From contig NZ_JAFBCM010000001.1 of the NCBI RefSeq assembly GCF_016907715.1, positions 1,612,001 through 1,676,000 of the forward strand: DNA of 64,000 nucleotides. Reading direction: 5' to 3'. The stretch's first letter is position 1; each line of letters opens with the position of its first letter. The position numbers were made by a program, and so were the translations under genes. Source of the stretch: Tenggerimyces flavus (GTDB lineage Bacteria; Actinomycetota; Actinomycetes; Propionibacteriales; Actinopolymorphaceae). Below, piece by piece: positions 7,898 through 17,384 of the stretch. The notes under the pieces are model-generated. The model saw only the letters and a program-made list of their open reading frames with translations. It did not search any database and had not been told where the DNA came from.

Positions 7898-10800
7898 ATG
7901 CGCCCACTCGTTCTGGCAGTCGTCGTCAGCACCGCCCTGGCGCTCACCGCGGGGCCGCCCGCCAGCGCCGCTCCACCGCCACGGCCAGGCGCCGTCGCGT
8001 CCGTCACGCTGATCACCGGCGACACCGTCCGGCTGCCGAACGGTCCCGACGGCCCGCTCGACGTGCGTCGAGGGCCGGGGCGGGAGAAGGTCTCGTTCCT
8101 GCTGCAGCGGACGGCGGACCAGACGTACGTCATCCCGACCGACGCCGCCGGACTGCTGCGGGACGACAGGCTGGACCGGCGGCTGTTCGAGGTGAACGAG
8201 CTGCTTGCCGCCGGGTACGGAGGCGACGCGAAGCTCGGCCTGATCCTCACCGGACCCACCGGCTCAGCGGGCAAGGTCGCGGGGGCGAGAACGTTCGACG
8301 CCATCGACACGGCCGCCGTCATGGTCGACCGCCAGCAGGCGAAGGTCCTGTGGAGCGGCGTGCTCGCCGGTGCCGTCGGGAAGGTCTGGCTGGACGGCGT
8401 ACGCCGGACGTCGCTGGACCAGAGCGTTCCGCAGGTCGGTGCCCCCGAGGCGTGGGAGGCCGGCTGGACCGGCAAGGGTACGAAGGTCGCGGTGCTGGAC
8501 TCGGGCGTCGACGACAGCCACCCCGACCTCGCCGGACAGGTCGTGGCCGCGGCGAACTTCACCGACGGCGAGCCCGGCGACCAGGACGGCCACGGCACGC
8601 ACGTCGCCTCGACGATCGCGAGCCGCGGCGAGAGGTACCGCGGCGTCGCACCGGACGCGAAGCTGCTGGCGGGCAAGGTCTGCGAGTCCGGCTTCTGCCG
8701 TGAGTCGGCGATCCTCGCCGGGATGAACTGGGCCGCCGAGCAGAACGCCGACGTGGTCAACCTCAGCCTCGGTGGTGCCGACCGACCGGGAACGGATCCG
8801 CTCGAGCAGGCGATCGACACGTTGTCGGAGGAGCACGGGACGCTGTTCGTCGTCGCGGCCGGCAACTGGCCCGGTTGTACGAGCCCGCGGGCAGGCGTCA
8901 CGTCCCCGGCCACCGCCGACGCGGCGCTGGCGGTGGGCGCGGTCGACAAGGCCGACCACCTCGCCGACTTCTCCTGCACCGGCCCACGCATCGGCGATGG
9001 CGCGCTCAAGCCGGACCTGACCGCACCCGGCGTCGACATCGTCGCGGCGGAGGCGGGCACGGGCGGCCACATCTCCGCCTCGGGAACGTCGATGGCCACG
9101 CCCCACGTCGCCGGCGCGGCGGCGATCCTGGTCCAGCAGCACCCGGACTGGACGGCCGCCGAGCTCAAGGCCGCGCTGATGGGCGCGGCCGAGCCGAACG
9201 CCGAGCTGACACCGTTCCAACAGGGCACGGGCCGGCTCGACGTCGCCGCCGCGGCGCGGCAACCGGTCGTCGCGCGGACCGGCAGCCTCTCGTTCGCCGC
9301 CCAGGTCTGGCCGCACGACGACGACCTCCCCGTGTCCAGGACCGTCGGCTACCGGAACGTCACCGACCAGCCCGTCACGCTCGCGCTCGACTTGAAGGTG
9401 AGCGGCCCGAACGGCGCGCCTGCGCCCGCGAGCGCGATGACGCTGAGCGCCGACGAGCTCGTCGTTCCCGCCGGTGGCACCGCCGAGGTGACGGTCACCT
9501 CGGACACCTCCCACACCGGGCCGGACGGCCGGTACGCCGGCGCTCTCGTCGCGACCGCAACGGGCACCTCGATCGTGACCACGCTCGCGGTGGAGAAGGA
9601 ACGGGAGAGCTACGACCTCACGATCAGGCACCTCGACCGGGCCGGGCAGCCGATCGCTCCGGTCGAGACGCAGGTCGGCGCCATCGACGAGCGCCTGTAC
9701 GACTTCGCCTATGAGCCGACCAGCGTGCTTCGGCTCCCCAAGGGGCGCTACACGCTGGCCACGTTCATGCGGTTCGAAACCAGCCAGGACCAGGACATGG
9801 CGCTGTTCGGGCAGCCCGAGCTCGTTCTCGACCGCGACCAGACGGTGACCGTCGACGCTCGGACGACGAAGCCGATCAGCGTGACCGTGCCCGAGAAGGA
9901 CTCGGAGGAGTACTCGATCGTCCTCGCCATGATGCGTCCGAACGTCCAGACCTACGGGTACATCACGGCCGGGTCGTTCGAGGGGCTGGCAATGGCGCAG
10001 GTCGGGCCGGACGTCGCTCCGGCGGACTTCCGCAGCGACGTGAGCGCCCAGATCTGCCAGGCGAGCGCCCAGCAGTACGTCTGCGACGAGCGGTCGCCGT
10101 ACCAGTACTACCTGCGCTGGTTCGACAACGGCGGCGTGTTCGACGGCCTGCGCAAGGACCTGCGGCACCAGGACGTGGCGGCCGTCGAAACGCGGTACGA
10201 CCAGGCGAACGCGGACCACCTGACGGCCACGTCCTACGCGGCGCTGCCTGTTCACGCCGCGCCCGAGTTCGAAGGCGAGCTCACCGGTTTCAACACGTAC
10301 TTCCAGCCGCCTCGAAGCCTGGTGGAGTACTTCCAGCCGGACGGCGTGCGCTGGTACCGGGCGCTCGTCCAGTTCGACGCCAACGAGGAGCAGACGGCGA
10401 TCGCGGGGACGTCACCGCGGACGTTCCGGGCAGGGACGACGACGAGCGACCGGTGGAACACCGCGCCGTTCGGGCCGGGCTTCCCGGCGCTCGACAGCCG
10501 GCCGTTCGACGCGGTGCCCAGGCCGTGGGCGTCGCGGACTGGCGAGGACGTCAAGGTCGGTTTGCCCTTGCACACCGACGCGAACGGACGGGCCGGGCTG
10601 TTCCGCACCGACAAGGCCCGGACCAGGCTCTACCGCGACGGTGTGCTGGTCGCGGAGTCCGACCTGGCCGGTGAGGTGCGGGCTCACGTGTCCGCCGGTG
10701 CCGCGTCGTACCGGCTGGAGACGGATGCCGACACGACCTCGCTCGGCACCTACTCGTCGCGGGTGCGCGCGGCGTGGACGTTCCGCTCGGAGCACGCGAA

Positions 10801-11140
10801 GAAGCTGGCGTCGTTGCCGTTGGCCGCGGTGCGGTTCCGTCCGGTGGTAGACGACGAGGGTCGGGCGAAGCCGGGACGCGCGGTCGTCCCCGTCTCGGTC
10901 CAGTGGCAGCCGGGCAGCAAGCCCTGGCTCGTCAAACGGCTGAGTGTCGACGTGTCGTACGACGACGGCCAGACGTGGGAGCGGGGCTCGCTGCGTCGCA
11001 CGGGTCTGGGCAAGTGGGAGTTGACGGTATCCCCGCCGGCGGGGACGACGTTCGTGTCCCTCCGGGCCAAGGCCTCGGGGACTGGAGGAAACGGTGTCGA
11101 GCAGACGATCGTCCGCGCCTACGGCGTAGCGGCGTCCTGA
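7898..11140 (+). CDS. Secreted subtilisin-like (S8) serine protease
   Basis: 1080 residues. A signal peptide (MRPLVLAVVVSTALALT, ending ASAA) is followed by an N-terminal prodomain to about residue 175. The S8 catalytic domain shows the triad D201 (VAVLDSGVDDSHPD), H232 (GHGTHVAS) and S398 (SGTSMATPHVAG), with oxyanion Asn323 (VAAGN). The roughly 650-residue C-terminal part is beta-rich and probably made of Ig-like or jelly-roll modules for substrate or wall contact; I recognise no specific domain there. ATG 7898 follows GGAGG. The last 22 bp overlap the 3' end of the convergent ltrA-like gene. Confidence 0.93.
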   Translation: MRPLVLAVVVSTALALTAGPPASAAPPPRPGAVASVTLITGDTVRLPNGPDGPLDVRRGPGREKVSFLLQRTADQTYVIPTDAAGLLRDDRLDRRLFEVNELLAAGYGGDAKLGLILTGPTGSAGKVAGARTFDAIDTAAVMVDRQQAKVLWSGVLAGAVGKVWLDGVRRTSLDQSVPQVGAPEAWEAGWTGKGTKVAVLDSGVDDSHPDLAGQVVAAANFTDGEPGDQDGHGTHVASTIASRGERYRGVAPDAKLLAGKVCESGFCRESAILAGMNWAAEQNADVVNLSLGGADRPGTDPLEQAIDTLSEEHGTLFVVAAGNWPGCTSPRAGVTSPATADAALAVGAVDKADHLADFSCTGPRIGDGALKPDLTAPGVDIVAAEAGTGGHISASGTSMATPHVAGAAAILVQQHPDWTAAELKAALMGAAEPNAELTPFQQGTGRLDVAAAARQPVVARTGSLSFAAQVWPHDDDLPVSRTVGYRNVTDQPVTLALDLKVSGPNGAPAPASAMTLSADELVVPAGGTAEVTVTSDTSHTGPDGRYAGALVATATGTSIVTTLAVEKERESYDLTIRHLDRAGQPIAPVETQVGAIDERLYDFAYEPTSVLRLPKGRYTLATFMRFETSQDQDMALFGQPELVLDRDQTVTVDARTTKPISVTVPEKDSEEYSIVLAMMRPNVQTYGYITAGSFEGLAMAQVGPDVAPADFRSDVSAQICQASAQQYVCDERSPYQYYLRWFDNGGVFDGLRKDLRHQDVAAVETRYDQANADHLTATSYAALPVHAAPEFEGELTGFNTYFQPPRSLVEYFQPDGVRWYRALVQFDANEEQTAIAGTSPRTFRAGTTTSDRWNTAPFGPGFPALDSRPFDAVPRPWASRTGEDVKVGLPLHTDANGRAGLFRTDKARTRLYRDGVLVAESDLAGEVRAHVSAGAASYRLETDADTTSLGTYSSRVRAAWTFRSEHAKKLASLPLAAVRFRPVVDDEGRAKPGRAVVPVSVQWQPGSKPWLVKRLSVDVSYDDGQTWERGSLRRTGLGKWELTVSPPAGTTFVSLRAKASGTGGNGVEQTIVRAYGVAAS

Positions 11141-12399
11141 TCGCTGGCCGTGTGTTCCGGGCGGCCGTCGCCATGGTGATCGAAACTGTCACCGTGGCGT
11201 ACGGCCTCCCGGGCCTCGGCGTAGCGGATGGTCTCGTACGCGAACGTGATCACCAGCACCAGCGCGACGATCCCGAGAGCCGCGAGCGCTGGCACGTTCG
11301 CGGCCACCGGGGTCAGCAGGACGAGCGCCGCCGCGGCGATCAGGCGCTGCAGCTTGACCACGCGCAGCATCCGCCAGCCGAACGCCGCATGGCCAAGCAG
11401 GTAAAGGACAACGCCGCCGAACAGCGCGTACAGATCCAGCCCGTGCAGCGGCTCCATGACCCCGTAGTGCTCGTGGTCGACGACGTACGTCAGCACCTTC
11501 TTCAGCCCCAGCGCGACGAGCACGACGCCGGCGACCAACGGGAGATGGAGGTAGGTGTAGCCGTGCGCGGCGAGGACGACGCGGTGGTCGCCGCGCGTGT
11601 GGGCGAGCTTGTGCTCCGCGGCGAGCGCCATCGTGTCGAAGTACGCCCACCACATCGCGGCCGCCACGACGACGCCGAGCAGCGCGCCGATGATGACCGG
11701 CCACGAGATCGGCTTCTCGGCCACGCCGACGCCGATCGACATGATCGACTCGCCGAGCGCGATGATGATGATCAGGCCGTGGCGTTCGGTCCAGTGCTTG
11801 GCGGAGTTGATGCGCCAGCCGGACAGGCCCATGAGCAGCACGGCGCTGAGGTCGAAGACGATCGCGAGCGCCCAGAGCAGGACCTGGATCCAGCCGTGCG
11901 TGAACGCGGCGACGATCAGGATCGCGGTGCCGCCGAGCATCGGTATGCAGTTCTTGAGCAGCCTCGCGCGCAGTCCGTCGTCGCCGTCGGCGGCGAACCA
12001 GTAGAGCAGCAGATGGACCGTTCGTACGACCAGGTAGCAGGCGGCGAACACGAGCGGACCGGGGATGCCGGTCTCCATGTCCTCGAACGCCTCGGGGATG
12101 GTGAGCGCGACGACGAACATCACGCCCATCACGGCGAACAACGACAGCCGCGCGGCCCCCTCGTCGGCGCGGACGGTGTTGCCGAGCCACGCGTAGCAGC
12201 ACCAGCACCACCAGATGATGCAGATGACGAGCAGGCCTCGAACGAACCCCAACGCCTGCGCGTCGTCGTGGGCGGCGGCCATCAGCTGGACGACCTGGGT
12301 GATCGCGAAGACGAACACGAGGTCGAAGAACAGCTCGAGCGGGGAGACCGAGGCGCCCTCGGTGAGCCTCGTCATGCGCGGTCTACGGAGCAGTTTCAC
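11119..12399 (-). CDS. ltrA: Low temperature requirement A (LtrA) family membrane protein
   Basis: 426 residues. The N-terminal block VSPLELFFDLVFVFAITQV is the LtrA family hallmark, followed by about ten to twelve hydrophobic helices and conserved HGLIIIIALGESIMSIG. The family name comes from a Listeria cold-growth phenotype; the molecular function is unknown. The start may be GTG 12399 (MKLLRRPRM) or ATG 12375. It converges with and overlaps the protease gene, and is divergent from purB with about 100 bp between. Confidence 0.9.
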   Translation of the reverse strand: MKLLRRPRMTRLTEGASVSPLELFFDLVFVFAITQVVQLMAAAHDDAQALGFVRGLLVICIIWWCWCCYAWLGNTVRADEGAARLSLFAVMGVMFVVALTIPEAFEDMETGIPGPLVFAACYLVVRTVHLLLYWFAADGDDGLRARLLKNCIPMLGGTAILIVAAFTHGWIQVLLWALAIVFDLSAVLLMGLSGWRINSAKHWTERHGLIIIIALGESIMSIGVGVAEKPISWPVIIGALLGVVVAAAMWWAYFDTMALAAEHKLAHTRGDHRVVLAAHGYTYLHLPLVAGVVLVALGLKKVLTYVVDHEHYGVMEPLHGLDLYALFGGVVLYLLGHAAFGWRMLRVVKLQRLIAAAALVLLTPVAANVPALAALGIVALVLVITFAYETIRYAEAREAVRHGDSFDHHGDGRPEHTASDQDAATP

Positions 12400-12502
12400 G
12401 CGGACATCTTCTCGTTCGAGTCAAGGGCTCGCCCAGATCCCATGCCTGCTCAGGGCGCGCGACCCCGGGCATCCGCTGGCCCGCCTGGCGTGACCTGGGA
12501 CA

Positions 12503-13939
12503 ATGGGGGTCGTGGCTACCGCGATCCCCAATGTCCTGGCTTCTCGCTATGCCTCGCCGCAGCTGGTCGAGCTGTGGTCACAGGCGCACAAGGTGGTTCT
12601 CGAGCGGCAGCTCTGGCTCGCGGTGCTCCGGGCCCAGCGCGACCTCGGCATCGACGTACCTGACGGTGTGATCGAGGCGTACGAGGCCGTCGTCGACACC
12701 GTCGACCTGGACTCGATCCGCGAGCGCGAACGCGTCAACCGGCACGACGTCAAGGCGCGGATCGAGGAGTTCAGCGCGCTCGCCGGGTTCGAACACATCC
12801 ACAAGGGGATGACCAGCCGCGACCTGACCGAGAACGTCGAGCAGCTGCAGCTCCGTTCCTCGCTGGCTCTGATCCGCGACCGAATCGTGGCGACGCTCGT
12901 CGCGCTGGGGCAGCGGGCCGCCGAGTACGCCGACCTGGTGGTCGCCGGCCGCAGCCACAACGTTCCCGCGCAGGCGACGACGCTCGGCAAGCGGTTCGCG
13001 ACGATCGCCGACGAGCTGCTGGTCGCGTACGAACGACTCGAGGACCTGCTCGCCCGCTACCCACTGCGCGGCCTCAAGGGTCCGGTCGGGACGTCGCAGG
13101 ACCAGCTCGACCTGCTGGACGGCGACGCCGCGAAGCTCGCCTCGCTCGAGCAGCGGATCGCCTCGCACCTCGGCTTCGAGCGGGTGCTGACGAGCGTCGG
13201 CCAGGTCTATCCGCGCTCGCTGGACTTCGACGTGCTGTCGGCGCTGGTCCAGTCGACCGCGGCGCCGTCGAACCTCGCGACCACGATCCGGCTGATGGCC
13301 GGCAACGAGCTCGTCACCGAGGGCTTCCAGCCGGGCCAGGTGGGGTCGTCGGCGATGCCGCACAAGATGAACACGCGGTCCTGCGAGCGGGTCAACGGGC
13401 TGGCGGTCGTCGTGCGTGGCTACCTGTCGATGGTGGGTGAGCTCGCCGGCGACCAGTGGAACGAGGGCGACGTTTCCTGCTCGGTCGTCCGCCGGGTCGC
13501 GCTGCCGGACGCGTTCTTCGCTACGGACGGGCTGTTCCAGACGTTCCTCACGGTGTTGGCTGAGTTCGGCGCGTTCCCGGCGGTGGTGCAGCGGGAGCTC
13601 GACCGGTACCTGCCGTTCCTCGCGACGACGAAGGTGCTGATGGCCGCCGTTCGCCGCGGGGTCGGGCGCGAGGTGGCGCACGAGGTGATCAAGGAGCACG
13701 CGGTCGCCGTGGCTTTGGCGATGCGGGAGAAGGGCGCGGAGCGCAACGACCTGCTGGACCGGTTGGCGGGCGACGAACGGTTGGGCCTGGGCCGCGACGA
13801 GCTCGCGGGCTTGGTCGCCGAGCCCCTGTCGTTCACCGGCGCGGCACCGGCCCAGGTCGCCGCCGTCCTGCGGCGGATCGAACAGGTCGCGCTCGCCCAC
13901 CCTTCGGCCGCCGCCTACCGCCCTGACCCCATCCTCTAG
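12503..13939 (+). CDS. purB: Adenylosuccinate lyase
   Basis: 478 residues if started at ATG 12503; a GTG at 12512 (MATAIPNVLASRYAS) is also possible because family members begin near IPNVLASRYAS. No well-spaced ribosome site distinguishes them. It cleaves SAICAR to AICAR and adenylosuccinate to AMP, releasing fumarate. Visible motifs: KGMTSRDLTENVE, GRSHNVPAQATTLGKR with the catalytic His region, and the superfamily signature VGSSAMPHKMN with the catalytic Ser on the flexible loop. It is a homotetramer in the family. In many actinobacteria purC follows; here a NACHT gene does. Confidence 0.96.
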   Translation: MGVVATAIPNVLASRYASPQLVELWSQAHKVVLERQLWLAVLRAQRDLGIDVPDGVIEAYEAVVDTVDLDSIRERERVNRHDVKARIEEFSALAGFEHIHKGMTSRDLTENVEQLQLRSSLALIRDRIVATLVALGQRAAEYADLVVAGRSHNVPAQATTLGKRFATIADELLVAYERLEDLLARYPLRGLKGPVGTSQDQLDLLDGDAAKLASLEQRIASHLGFERVLTSVGQVYPRSLDFDVLSALVQSTAAPSNLATTIRLMAGNELVTEGFQPGQVGSSAMPHKMNTRSCERVNGLAVVVRGYLSMVGELAGDQWNEGDVSCSVVRRVALPDAFFATDGLFQTFLTVLAEFGAFPAVVQRELDRYLPFLATTKVLMAAVRRGVGREVAHEVIKEHAVAVALAMREKGAERNDLLDRLAGDERLGLGRDELAGLVAEPLSFTGAAPAQVAAVLRRIEQVALAHPSAAAYRPDPIL

Positions 13940-13951
13940 GTACCCATGGTC

Positions 13952-14042
13952 GCGGATTCGGCTCGCTCAGTTTCGCCGCACGCCACCGCCTGTCGTGCGC
14001 CAACGGGTGTGCGGTTTGGGCTTCTTCGACGAGCCGAACCGC
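13952..14042. terminator. Large imperfect stem-loop between convergent purB and NACHT gene
   Basis: GCGGATTCGGCTCG pairs with CGAGCCGAACCGC (one bulge), with an inner CCGCAC/GTGCGG stem. It ends at the NACHT stop codon. A bidirectional terminator is inferred. Confidence 0.5.
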
Positions 14043-17000
14043 TAGGCCCTCTCCAGCTTGCTGCCCTCGCCGAGCCACTCGGCGCCGGTGGTGGTCTGGC
14101 GGCGCGTGACGTAGATCGTCAACGACTCCTTGCCCGCCAGCGGGCTGAGGTCGACGTCGCCGCTGTCCTGCAGATAGAGCGAGGTCAGCTCGGGCAGGTC
14201 GCGCAACGGCGCCAGCGAGAGTTCCGGCATCCGCATCAGCCGGACCCGCCGCAGCCGCCGCAGGCTCGCCAGTACGGTGAGATCGGTGACCTGAGTCCCC
14301 GAAAGGTCAACGGTGGTGAGGTTCTGCAGGTGGGCGAGCTGGTCGATGTGAACGAACGGGCAGTCGCGCAACCACAGGTTGACAAGCGAGTCCGCCCAGC
14401 GTTGGACCCCGTGGAGGTCGACGAGATCGGCCCAGTTGATCAGGCCCAACGTGTCCGGCTTGGCGAGGAACTCCAGATCCGTGAGGTCGAAGCGGTCGGT
14501 CAGGTCCTCGACGATCAGCCTGGTGAGCTGGCTCATCGGAGCGAGGTCGGCGAGCTCGTCGACTCCGGGCGGCGCGGCGAGCTGGAGTCGCTGAAGCAGC
14601 GGCAGTTCGGCCAGTCTTCCCCAGTGGATCGACGGAACGTGCACGTTCAGCCTCTTCAGCTGCCTGGCTCCCACGAGCTCGGCGAGGTTCACGGGAGCCG
14701 TTCCGAGCCGGACGATCCGCAACGTCTCCAGCGGGCTCCCTGTCAGCGCCCTCAGGTCGGCGCGGGCAGGATCGGAGAGCGCCAGCGTCCGTAGGTTGGG
14801 CAGCTCGCGAACGAAGCCGAGATCCCCCAGCCCTGTGGGGAATCGGCAGTCGAGCTCGCGCAGGCTCTTCAACGCCGGCAGGCCGGCGACCAGTGCGGGG
14901 TCGGAGATGTTCAGATTGCCTTCTGGCCAAGGAAGTTGACGCAGGATGGTCTCCGCGTACTCCACCGGGTCGAAGTGACTCCACGCGTCGACCAGTTCCT
15001 CGACCACGGGCGGCCGCGCGTCCCTGGAGAAGCGGACGAGCAGTCTGAGCGCGCTGTCGCCGCCGATGCGGGCTGCCGCCCGGACAGTCGCCGCGACCTC
15101 GTGCGCCGATCTCGGGTGCGACCGCGCGAGCAGGTCGAGGACGAACTCCCCACCCGCCGCGAGCGAGTCCGCGACCTCCATCGAGCGCGGCGGCAGCAGC
15201 CTTCCGGCGCGGCTCTCGATCCGTGCTCGGAGGTCAACGTCCAACTGGGGTGAGGTTTCCAGGCACGCCAGCGCGAGCAGGTCGCGCCAGTCGCGTTGTC
15301 GCCGGTCGTCGATCTGTTCCTCGACCAGCGCCGTCAGCAGTTCCTCGCGCTGCCGGCGGGACGCGTGGCCGGCGGCCATGATGATGACCTCCCACCACTG
15401 GTCGTGGTGGGCGTGCTCGACCAGGATGCCGATGTCGTCGGCGTCCACCGCGGCCCTCGCCGCGAGGTACTCCTGGAACGTACGGTGGACGAAGTCGACC
15501 TGTCCCGCGATCGGTTCGCGCAGCAGGCCGCTGCGTTCGAGCAGATGCCGGAACACCTCGTCGACGGTCGCGCGAACCTGCGGCATCGCGACGAGCATCG
15601 CGGCGATGCGTTCGCGGACCCGTACGCGCTCCGCGTCCGACCTTCCGTTGCGGACGAGCCAGTATGCGATGTCCCGCAAAATAAGGGACTTCTCGGTCCT
15701 CGACAGCCCGGTCGGCGGCGCGATGCCGCGCTCGAGGTCGCGGCGTTCGAGCATCACCTGCAGCGTGACCTCGTACAGCTCCATCCGGTCGTCGGGCAGC
15801 TGACCGTGGCGGTCGCGGTAGAGGGCGCACATCAGCGCGCACAGCAGGGGACTCTGCGCGATGCGGCGCAGCGGTGGGCGGGCGATGATCGCGTCGACGA
15901 GCTCGCGTTCGTACCGTTCGAGATCCTCGCGTTCGTCCACGTCGGCCGACTGCAGGCGCATCGCCTCGTGCCACCGCGCGACGAACCCGCGGATGTCGGT
16001 CGGCGTCATCGGCTGCAGGTCGGCGATCGCGAACCCGAGGTCGCCGAGCCAGTCCGGCTCGATCGCGGCGGGCCTGGTGGTGAGGACGTAGTGCGCGGCC
16101 GGGAACGCGTCGACCAGCTCGCGCAGCCAGGTGTGCACGTCCCGGCGGCGTTCGTGCGGGAGCTCGTCGACGCCGTCGATGAGCACGATCGCGTGCCCGC
16201 CGCGGAGCTCGCGCTGCACCCAGCCGGGCGGCATCTCGTCGGCGATGTGGCGGCCGATCTCGGCGAGGAACCGTTCGGGCGTGGGCAGTTGCTCCGTGAC
16301 GTAGTGCCGCAGCCGCAGGAAGAATGGGACCCGTCCGTCGGTGGCGGACCTGACGGCGATCCACTGCAGCAGCGTGGTCTTGCCGGAGCCGGCCTCGCCG
16401 CGGATGAGCAGCCGTGAGGTGCGGGTGAGCAGCTCGTCGGCCTGGAACATGGTGGCGCCGGAGTCGGTGGGCTCGGCGAACGTCGGGTCGTTCTGCGGCG
16501 GCCCGGCGAACTCGTCGGTGGAGACGGTGAGGTCGACGTACGCGACGGACAGCGAGTAGCGGCGGCTCTGCTCGGCGACCGAGACACCGTAGAAGCGCAT
16601 CCGGTCGAGCGCGGTGACGACCTGGCCGCGGTAGTCGGTCTCGAAGTCGTCGACCGAGCGGCGCTCGGGGAGCCTGGCGAGGACGGTGCGGGTGCGTTCG
16701 AGGACCTCGGACTCGCGTCTCAGCAGCTCGGTGAGCGCGCCGCGTTGGAACGTGGGCAGCGTGGTGGTGAGCTGGACGAGGCAGGCGCAGCACTCGCGGA
16801 GGAGGCGGTCGTAGAAGGCTCTGCCGGCCTCGTTCAGGGCGAATCGACTGTGGATGTCGGGGACCGCGCGGCGGAGGTAGCGGTCGAGGTAGCCGGCGTC
16901 GAGGTCGAACGCGAACAGGTCCTCGTCGGTGAGCGCGGCCTCGTCGAACGTCCGCCTGACGGCATCGACGGCCGCGGTGCGTTCGGCTTCGTCGAGCTGT

Positions 17001-17233
17001 CCGAACTCGTACGTGAGGAGGGGCTGCAGTCGTTCGGCCAGGACCTCTTCGAGTTGCTCGAACACCCGGCGGGTGCGGCGTTGTTCGAGGGCGCCGGTCA
17101 TGCGGCCGGACAGCAGCTCGATGGCCTTGGCCGTGACATCGGCGGCGATCGTGCGGTCGCCGAGCCACAGCTTCACCGCGCTGCGCACCACAGCGGCGCC
17201 CAACGCCACCGCGGCGGTCTCCACCCCCGTCAC
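14042..17233 (-). CDS. NACHT NTPase with C-terminal leucine-rich repeats (bacterial NLR-like)
   Basis: About 1063 residues. The N-terminal roughly 230 residues are helical and resemble the helical regions that precede NACHT modules in actinobacteria; no nuclease, TIR or protease effector is visible. The NACHT core shows Walker A LLIRGEAGSGKTTLLQW (Lys about 285 from this start) and Walker B HAIVLIDGVDELP, then helical/winged segments. From about residue 785 to the end, repeats such as LQNLTTVDLSGTQVTDLTVL form LRRs, the usual sensor side. Family members (bNACHT, Avs-like) act in phage defence; that role here is inferred. GTG 17233 is preferred over GTG 17251 because GGAAGGGAG sits seven bases upstream. 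Divergent from the sialidase gene. Confidence 0.88.
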   Translation of the reverse strand: MTGVETAAVALGAAVVRSAVKLWLGDRTIAADVTAKAIELLSGRMTGALEQRRTRRVFEQLEEVLAERLQPLLTYEFGQLDEAERTAAVDAVRRTFDEAALTDEDLFAFDLDAGYLDRYLRRAVPDIHSRFALNEAGRAFYDRLLRECCACLVQLTTTLPTFQRGALTELLRRESEVLERTRTVLARLPERRSVDDFETDYRGQVVTALDRMRFYGVSVAEQSRRYSLSVAYVDLTVSTDEFAGPPQNDPTFAEPTDSGATMFQADELLTRTSRLLIRGEAGSGKTTLLQWIAVRSATDGRVPFFLRLRHYVTEQLPTPERFLAEIGRHIADEMPPGWVQRELRGGHAIVLIDGVDELPHERRRDVHTWLRELVDAFPAAHYVLTTRPAAIEPDWLGDLGFAIADLQPMTPTDIRGFVARWHEAMRLQSADVDEREDLERYERELVDAIIARPPLRRIAQSPLLCALMCALYRDRHGQLPDDRMELYEVTLQVMLERRDLERGIAPPTGLSRTEKSLILRDIAYWLVRNGRSDAERVRVRERIAAMLVAMPQVRATVDEVFRHLLERSGLLREPIAGQVDFVHRTFQEYLAARAAVDADDIGILVEHAHHDQWWEVIIMAAGHASRRQREELLTALVEEQIDDRRQRDWRDLLALACLETSPQLDVDLRARIESRAGRLLPPRSMEVADSLAAGGEFVLDLLARSHPRSAHEVAATVRAAARIGGDSALRLLVRFSRDARPPVVEELVDAWSHFDPVEYAETILRQLPWPEGNLNISDPALVAGLPALKSLRELDCRFPTGLGDLGFVRELPNLRTLALSDPARADLRALTGSPLETLRIVRLGTAPVNLAELVGARQLKRLNVHVPSIHWGRLAELPLLQRLQLAAPPGVDELADLAPMSQLTRLIVEDLTDRFDLTDLEFLAKPDTLGLINWADLVDLHGVQRWADSLVNLWLRDCPFVHIDQLAHLQNLTTVDLSGTQVTDLTVLASLRRLRRVRLMRMPELSLAPLRDLPELTSLYLQDSGDVDLSPLAGKESLTIYVTRRQTTTGAEWLGEGSKLERA

Positions 17234-17315
17234 GTCGCTGCTCCCTTCCACTCCCTGGGCTCGAGCTTGGCTTGCGGGGCAACGTACCCGCAGGCGATTG
17301 GCCGGGCTAGGTCAG

Positions 17316-17335
17316 TTTCCAACGTTGACGATTCG
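17316..17335. promoter_or_regulatory. Possible operator TTTCCAACGTTGAC upstream of sialidase gene
   Basis: Contains TTTCCAACGT, which recurs at 39411-39420 upstream of the GH43-ricin remnant. It includes a TTGACG that could be a -35 element. Only two instances, so tentative. Confidence 0.3.
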
Positions 17336-17384
17336 GTAAACGATTTCTAGCGTGTGGGCCACGCCTAACCTCGGGAGGTCCCCC

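Noticed and set aside
14042-17282. Other long frames on both strands across the NACHT gene
   Set aside because: Arg/Ala/Pro-rich shadows in high-GC DNA; only the NACHT frame carries motifs.
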